Assembly (NCBI GenBank): GCA_000320545.1
Contig: ADNK01000269.1
Coordinates: 1-58,474 of the forward strand
DNA: 58,474 nt
Source: Bigelowiella natans CCMP2755
Taxonomy: Eukaryota; Cercozoa; Chlorarachniophyceae
Reading direction: 5' to 3'
Part shown: positions 52,908-58,474 of the stretch, one piece after another
Position numbering within the stretch: the first letter of the stretch is position 1
How the letters are laid out: every line of letters starts with the position of its first letter
Translations under genes and position numbers: made by a program
The notes under the pieces: model-generated
What the model saw: only the letters and a program-made list of their open reading frames with translations
What the model was told of the DNA's origin: nothing
The model's database searches: none

Positions 52908-53135
52908 CCCTCCCCCCCCCCTCTTTCTCCGTGATTATAACATTGTTAATACCTTTGCAGTCGAAGAAAACACATTTCCGGCGGAACAGGATCAGCAGCG
53001 AGTAACCAAAAGTCGGTACGGGCTCAGCTTGTCAAGCAGAATAGTTTATTAGCAACTACCAGTCGTGCAGGAAGATCCTCAAGCGTCTGGGACGATAGCG
53101 ACGATGACGACGACGACAGTGAGTTTTCTAGCTAG
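50487..53135 (+). CDS. PX-PH-polyproline-WH2-WH2-CA protein, candidate Arp2/3 nucleation-promoting factor
   Basis: Five exons in consistent phase: 50487-50790, 50889-51123, 51316-52286, 52580-52739, 52961-53135 (614 residues). PX domain about 48-170: SYISYVIRTKD, RRFSEFDELHS, then KFPRSKLPSLPRKR (the PX proline loop) and RRVALQQYL. PH domain about 194-310: KTEGWLMKQGTFNKAFKKRY ... GWTLSLNAI. An acidic coiled coil (about 315-425) and a proline-rich stretch with repeated PPPP (about 427-470) follow. Two WH2 motifs: RGGLLDALKKGRKLKKT (about 476-492) and MRSALLSAIKSGKKLK (about 509-524). A central motif NLMADLMMKLRNRRKHI is completed across the last intron. The terminus is acidic with one tryptophan, SVWDDSDDDDDDSE. 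This is the V-C-A order of WASP-family activators, here preceded by two phosphoinositide-binding folds. The domains are seen; actin nucleation is inferred. Confidence 0.85.
51187..51221. repeat. (TA)n microsatellite in an intron of the PX-PH gene
   Basis: About 17 TA units. Confidence 0.94.
52875..52905. repeat. (CT)n microsatellite in the last intron of the PX-PH gene
   Basis: About 15 CT units flanked by poly-C runs, upstream of the terminal acceptor. Confidence 0.93.
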
Positions 53136-54231
53136 TTTACATAATTATTGTGTATAATGTGTGCATCCACATTGCATGCGTCATGTTACATTGTGTTATC
53201 AACACAAAAATCAGCTTGGAGCTGAAGGACGTATGTTTACTTTAACCGGCCCGCATAGTATAGTTGCTGGTGTCCATATTACTACATTAGGCTGACTACA
53301 TAGCTACGCCTATAGTACATGTGATCAACGCATGCATGTGTGTGCCTTGCTACTGATTGCTTGAGACGACGAATAATGTAATGAACGATTTTTTTTTTAC
53401 CCAATGGTGGTTGCTCGTGTGCAAATCTTTGTTTGTGCATGCGAGCTACGTGCCACGTGCACTCATTGCTGTGCACGTGTTAGTGGTTGCGTCTAGAACA
53501 TCCACCGCCCACAGCCAGCGATTCGACAATGGCATGTCAGGCTGTTGTGCTCATATGCATGTAGGCAGGCACCACGCGCGTGCATGCTTCTCATCCAATG
53601 GATTTGCACTACGCTCCCCCCTTATAATAACCGCATGCATTTATGCCCACCGGCCAAGATTTACGATGTACGGAGCCCTTTTTTTGGCGTATGGAGGTGT
53701 TTCAGCACATGCCAGCAGCAGGTTCAGACAATAAAGAGGCGTGCTATCAACATGCGAAATGAAAGACTTTTCACAGTAAAGAAACCAATCGAGAAGAACG
53801 AGCAATCATTCCTTTGTCGATTCAGAATACATGGCATATAAATCAGTCTCGTGCCAAAACTGAATTACACAGAAAGCTTTAGATGATTCACAGCTAAAAA
53901 GCACACACGGAGCCGTGGGTAGATACTTCCTATCTCTAATAACCAGTACCACCACATGAGCTAGAGTACGTGAGCAACCATTTACTGTCAAATAGAGTCA
54001 CACACTGCTCTGAAACTCAGATGCCAGTGTTAGTAGTTGGCTTGTCAATTTTGTACATTTTCCTTTCTTTCTTATCTTCCTTTACGTCTTCCCCCTTTCC
54101 TCCTACTTCTATTTTCCTTCTCTATTCATCCATGAGGTCTATGGGCTTGGAGCACATCTGTACTATTGCGTTGAACTCGTCAAGCGTAACCTTTATTGTA
54201 TTTGTGTTTTCAGTTATGAAGTTCCTAGCTC

Positions 54232-54268
<37 letters not shown>
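54232..54268. repeat. (GAT)n microsatellite
   Basis: About 12 GAT units. Confidence 0.94.
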
Positions 54269-54549
54269 GAGCATTGCGAGCTATGCCTGCACCTGCAGAT
54301 TCGAATGATGATGATGTGCGATTTCATGCCTAAGTGTTCAGTGGATATTTCCGGACATATTACCCCTTTTGTGGGATTGGAGACTTTGAATGGATGCCGT
54401 AGCATATCAGGTATCCTTTCTTCTATTCTTTCCAGCTGCGACATCATTTTCCCTGTGCGTCAGTCAACCACGGCCAATGAATCAAATGGATATGAACAAA
54501 GGAGCAGAAATATGGATGAGCGAAAGTGTGTATGTGTGAGTGTGTATGA

Positions 54550-54624
<75 letters not shown>
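54550..54624. repeat. (GT)n-(GA)n compound microsatellite
   Basis: About 14 GT units followed by about 22 GA units with one interruption. Confidence 0.94.
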
Positions 54625-54627
<3 letters not shown>

Positions 54628-55153
54628 TGTATATTTGTGGGCTGTATTCACCGAAGGCTGCCGCCAGTGCTTTCACTGATATATATTTCTGAGGACAACA
54701 ACATTGGTATCAATCCACTATGAAGCCTTCTTGATCATTTCCTTTTTCATCCTCTTCTTCTTTCTTCTTCTTCTTCTTACCGTTCCGTCTGAGTCCGTTT
54801 CTACAGCTAAATGTTCGAACATCTCATTGACTTCACCCTACCGTAAACGAATAAAATGCGGTAAATTTCACAATGAAACATGTTCTGTTCTGTGTGTGCT
54901 GGTACAAGGTGCGTACGGAAACAGTAGGAAAAATTACGTTCGAAAAATCCAACTCTTCTGTCTCGAGCTCATCTTCCAACAGCAACCTCTCGTCATTAAC
55001 GTGATCCTGCGTGGCAAAGAGGAGGTGGTAAGAGAAAATCTCTCATGACAATTAAAAACAAATTTTTGACTTTTGCTCCAAAAAGAATAGCACATGTTGT
55101 GTAAATCGTTAAATAAAGAGAATGGGAGATCAAGAGAATGGGAGATCGAGGTC

Positions 55154-55386
55154 TTATATCACCGCGTAATCTGAGGGGATCTTCGGCCAATTCTTCACGA
55201 ATTCACCGACCCACGGGTCCTTTGCCTGATATGAAGAGATGTTAAATGATGTCGCGTTAATAGAGCATCAAACACTGATGGCGAATACAAATGTCACTGA
55301 ATCGTTAACGGACCATTTCCCAGGCCAGCTTTCCAGCGTCGTTTTTTACATCGCGCTTACAGTCTAATTCCTAAGCGAACGAGAGA

Positions 55387-55427
<41 letters not shown>

Positions 55428-55669
55428 TGTGTACGGGAGATTCCGCGGTGAAGAAAAACTTGAAAGAGTCGTAAATGGAGGGGGGGGGGGGGGGGGGGGG
55501 GTATATGGAAATGGAAATGAAAACGGTGATAACAACTAAAACTCAATAAATACTTTAAGAAATACCATGAGAAGCTTCATTATTGGGATCATTGTGGATT
55601 TGTGCGCCCTATATCAATATAGCATAAGTCAATGCATCGACTGTAGTCATTCGGTGTTAACAGCAAACA

Positions 55670-55707
<38 letters not shown>

Positions 55708-56348
55708 GCAATATCTGTATGCTCTACTTGAGAAGTGTCCTACCCCAAAGGGCTATTATGCATGTACCTCTCTACTGCGATGTGCAGCGGCGTGTTGCCT
55801 TTGGCATTTTGATAGTTCAGATCCACCTCACACACAGTCGCTAGGATCTTCACAACCTCGAATTTGCCGTAGAAAACCGTCGCGTGTAGCATCGTAGCTC
55901 CACTCTGCGGAAAGGAACAAGACACACTCAAATCGTTTTGCTTGCTGATAGTAATCGTTATTTTCACTGTTGTCGTTGTTGTTTTGATGATGTTTGATCT
56001 GTTTTACTTTGGATGTTGGTCGGTTGAGGTTCAAGTAGCCTAGTGAGGGGACGAAGAGAGTAAGAAATAAGAACTGATAGCTTCGCAGATTGTGATTCAT
56101 TCATATCGTTATTAAAATATACTTTCCTGCGACACGATCAAAGTCGAAGGACAAAGTTATACGTGCTATTTCAGTAACATTTTAGATTTTCGACCACTCC
56201 CTATGTGCTATCTTTCAACAATCACCGTCAAGTATTAAATCTTCGCTTTCCATCAGAAGCCGGAGAAAAGTCACCTATAGAGTCCAAATGAGATGATTAG
56301 TTTCCTTTTTGCTCGCATGTGGCTCGAGGGCGCTTTGTATTAGGATTG

Positions 56349-56389
<41 letters not shown>

Positions 56390-57051
56390 TGGCAATACCT
56401 CGTCCAAACCGCTCCTTGCGGTAGCGAAGCATGTGATGAGCCTCTTCCAAACCGTCTGTGCACGCTGGATCTTCTCCTGATCTTTATGTTCATTGTCAAA
56501 TGCACCTTCGTGAAAACTATTGAGAGGGCCCATTGTCATCATTCGCGTTATCCCACGCTTCTGCAAGGTGAGGAGGCGGAAAGGTACAAATGGATCAAAT
56601 ACTGTAGGATTCAACAACGTGATAGGTGGTGGGACTCACGACCAACAGATAAGGAGACGTCACAAAAACAAAGGTTTTGTTTTGATTGAATTTAAAAAAG
56701 AAATCACTATATTATCTCCTAGGTGTAAGTAGGTATATGCCCTTTACATCCAGTCATTTTCATGATGTTTTAGCTTTCAGTTTTTGGGATGAGAGTTCCT
56801 ACAAGTTCAGGCTGCTTGCTATCCCCGTATGTGGTCCCTCCTTTTGCGTCACCAATCTGTATCAATGGAAAAGAAGGGGAACAAATGTCAGTAACTGCTA
56901 ATCTATGTCTTCATGGATTTTCTGTGCTGAATCATTTTATTTTGTTTTCTTTCACACTCTAAATTACCGCTGGTGGTTCATCGAATTTTTCGTCTACAAG
57001 CCTGGTATGAAAAGCCAGACAGTCCTCCCTGTGCCACCGCCGCACAAGATA

Positions 57052-57119
<68 letters not shown>

Positions 57120-58474
57120 ATGTAACTAATACTATAATATACATGTACACGTATATACTCATGTATGTGTATACATCGCAGTAATTGTGTGTGTAAGATA
57201 TTTTATTATCATCAACAAGTAACTATACTATTGACAGCTTGGAATAGTAGAAGTTTGTTCTCACCTCCATCGTCGGACGGCATCGGGGTCATGTTGATAG
57301 TTTTGCATGCACTGCTGAACAGCCTCTAATGTTCCGTTCTTCACCGAAATGTCTATCGGGGTCTTGCCCTAAAAAGATGCCACGTGGGGGCAGAGGGAGG
57401 ATAAGGGATGTAATCGAGTGCAGCGTGAGAGAGTTTATAATTGATATCTAGACGTACTTTTGAGTTTTTCTGTTTCATGTCCCCGCCAGCCTGAAAGAAG
57501 AAGCGATTTGAATGAGTACGTCGAACGGTATTGAATTCGGGAGAGGGCAGGGAGAAGGTAATTAGGCTATACATCCATCATGCATGGAATCTTGTTTTAC
57601 ATTCAGCTCTCCGAGCAATGAAAAGGGTTTGGGAATTTGTCTCTCATATTAGAGTATACCGGGGACCATATACTACAAAAACATGATACTACAGGAAGTC
57701 CTCATCTATCTAATAACACCTACCTGTAATAAGAGGCGAAGAATCGTGCGTGCTTTACTTTTCTGGAGCACCTGAGGAGGTAAGATTATATAATATTATA
57801 TTGTGTGTGTGGTATTTGTGCTATTTTCTGGGCGTAGTCGTTCAGTAAAACTCTTCTGTATTTATTTTTGTTACAATGGTTTCATCAGTAACAACAGCAC
57901 GTGAGTAACCTGGCAGATGAAGTGACATGAAGAATCCCCATTCTTATTCGTGTGATTAGGATCAGCACCAAACGCTAGCAACCATTTTGTCATCTAAATA
58001 TTGGATATGAAATAGAAGATGAGACATATGAAGTGCATACGACCATGAACAGTAGTCATCCTGCTACCCCCCTCCTCTTTTCTGACTTATAAAAGTGATG
58101 AGCGCTGCTGTTCTACCTCTGCCATCCGAGCCCAGGTCACGGAGTGGAGAAATGAGCTCGATGCACCTAGAACACGAAAGCGACGAATCAGGAAAACGTA
58201 GAAATATCATCAACCTTCTCTCCCTCTCTATCCTTACTCTCGCCTACAAAACACTACAATTGAGAAAAAAAAGTATAGAAATAGGTTACTATTGAAGCTC
58301 CGATTCACGTTTAGTAAATCCTCGATTCCCTGCAAAATGTGGTAGGACGAGTACGTATTAAAAACGACGACGATATATCAACTAGATCTAAGAAAAATGT
58401 GAATGCCATACGCACCTTGGCTTCAACCAGTACAGCACGACAGCGTCACGTAGATTCCCTCTCAGCTGATGACC
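55154..58474 (-). CDS. Ankyrin-repeat protein, many small exons, 5-prime end outside window
   Basis: At least fifteen exons on the minus strand with agreeing phases: 58329-58290, 58166-58117, 57993-57910, 57771-57724, 57490-57458, 57368-57265, 57001-56968, 56856-56803, 56560-56399, 56274-56226, 56039-56008, 55904-55768, 55608-55566, 55370-55314, 55225-55154 (stop), i.e. 332 residues. Ankyrin units are visible across joins: FLHSVTWARMAEMTKWLLAF then GADPNHTNKNGDS; TILRLLLQAGGDMKQKNSKG then KTPIDISVKNG; SGATMLHATVFYGKFEVVKI then LNYQNAKGNTPLHIAVER; MKLLMELDCKRDVKNDAGKL. The end reads AKDPWVGEFVKNWPKI. Exons average 67 bp. A further exon starts in 58416-58474, but its phase is not settled. The role is protein binding; the partner is unknown. 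Confidence 0.85.
55390..55424. repeat. (GA)n microsatellite in an intron of the ankyrin gene
   Basis: About 17 GA units; a poly-G run of about 22 follows at 55479-55501. Confidence 0.93.
55672..55706. repeat. (CA)n microsatellite in an intron of the ankyrin gene
   Basis: About 17 CA units. Confidence 0.93.
56352..56389. repeat. (TA)n microsatellite in an intron of the ankyrin gene
   Basis: About 18 TA units close to the donor at 56398. Confidence 0.94.
57053..57115. repeat. (CA)n-(GA)n compound microsatellite in an intron of the ankyrin gene
   Basis: About 15 CA and 16 GA units. Confidence 0.94.

Larger units (their letters stand above)
53136..55153. other. Intergenic; CATG island, microsatellites
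   Basis: From about 53.16 to 53.72 kb lies a CATGC/GTGCAC-rich island. (GAT)n is at 54232-54268, and (GT)n-(GA)n at 54550-54624. A plus frame at 54704-55048 begins with a hydrophobic stretch (ISFFILFFFLLLLLTV) and continues with Cys-containing sequence. It might be a secreted or membrane protein exon, but evidence is thin. Confidence 0.45.

Noticed and set aside
1-58474. tRNA or rRNA genes
   Set aside because: I found no convincing T-loop/acceptor pairing and no rRNA-like conserved sequence. The gttcgag words at 12145 and 34746 lack a surrounding cloverleaf.

Overview
The window is nuclear DNA of a eukaryotic alga. Most genes I could model are split by short GT-AG introns (about 30 to 510 bp, mostly 50 to 180), and every junction I list keeps the reading frame. 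Intergenic DNA is full of microsatellites, and there are two long copies of one Ty3/gypsy-type LTR retrotransposon. Two genes are plastid-related: a light-dependent protochlorophyllide oxidoreductase (LPOR) and a YdbS-type PH protein. Each begins with a signal-peptide-like hydrophobic stretch followed by an S/T/R-rich segment, as expected for a plastid reached through the ER. Neither presequence has the phenylalanine usual at the transit-peptide start of red-lineage complex plastids. A chlorarachniophyte-like alga (secondary green plastid) is therefore my preferred guess. It is an inference, not a demonstration.

Layout. 1-6286: flank plus retrotransposon copy E1 (minus strand, two frameshifts). 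6576-9178: U1-C splicing protein (minus) and a SIAH-type RING E3 ligase (plus). 10506-11813: membrane-anchored glycosyltransferase-like protein (minus). 13445-16845: SpoU/TrmH-type RNA methyltransferase (minus), head to head with the plastid PH protein (plus). 18090-22804: zinc-ribbon plus TrmN6-like methyltransferase (minus), head to head across 159 bp with a ten-exon leucyl/phenylalanyl-tRNA-protein transferase-like gene (plus). 25216-25916: small Q-rich coiled-coil protein (minus). 27683-28285: unidentified membrane ORF. 29299-31029: LPOR (minus). 33821-34360: 3-prime exons of an unknown gene (minus). 34856-40571: intact retrotransposon copy E2 (plus) with identical LTRs, one open 1657-codon gag-pol and a 4-bp target duplication. 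43558-43969: C2H2 zinc-finger protein (minus). 44897-47324: ten-exon unknown membrane protein (plus). 47441-50215: long intronless coiled-coil protein. 50487-53135: PX-PH-polyproline-WH2-WH2-central-acidic protein that looks like an Arp2/3 nucleation-promoting factor. 55154-58474: many-exon ankyrin-repeat protein cut by the right edge (minus).

The genes do not form an operon-like system. The most unusual single object is the PX-PH-VCA actin regulator, because membrane-lipid binding and Arp2/3 activation would sit in one chain. Other items worth following are the zinc-ribbon/methyltransferase fusion, the hairpin-packed LTR, the short integrase D-E spacing, a 123-bp nested inverted-repeat structure, and repeated intergenic islands rich in CATG/CTAG/TGCA words. 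E1 and E2 are near-identical inverted repeats flanking 28.6 kb.

Limits: exon models were built by eye from splice consensus, phase and family resemblance. 5-prime ends of several genes, and the stretches 22.8-25.2, 25.9-27.7, 42-43.5 and 53.1-55.1 kb, remain only partly understood.
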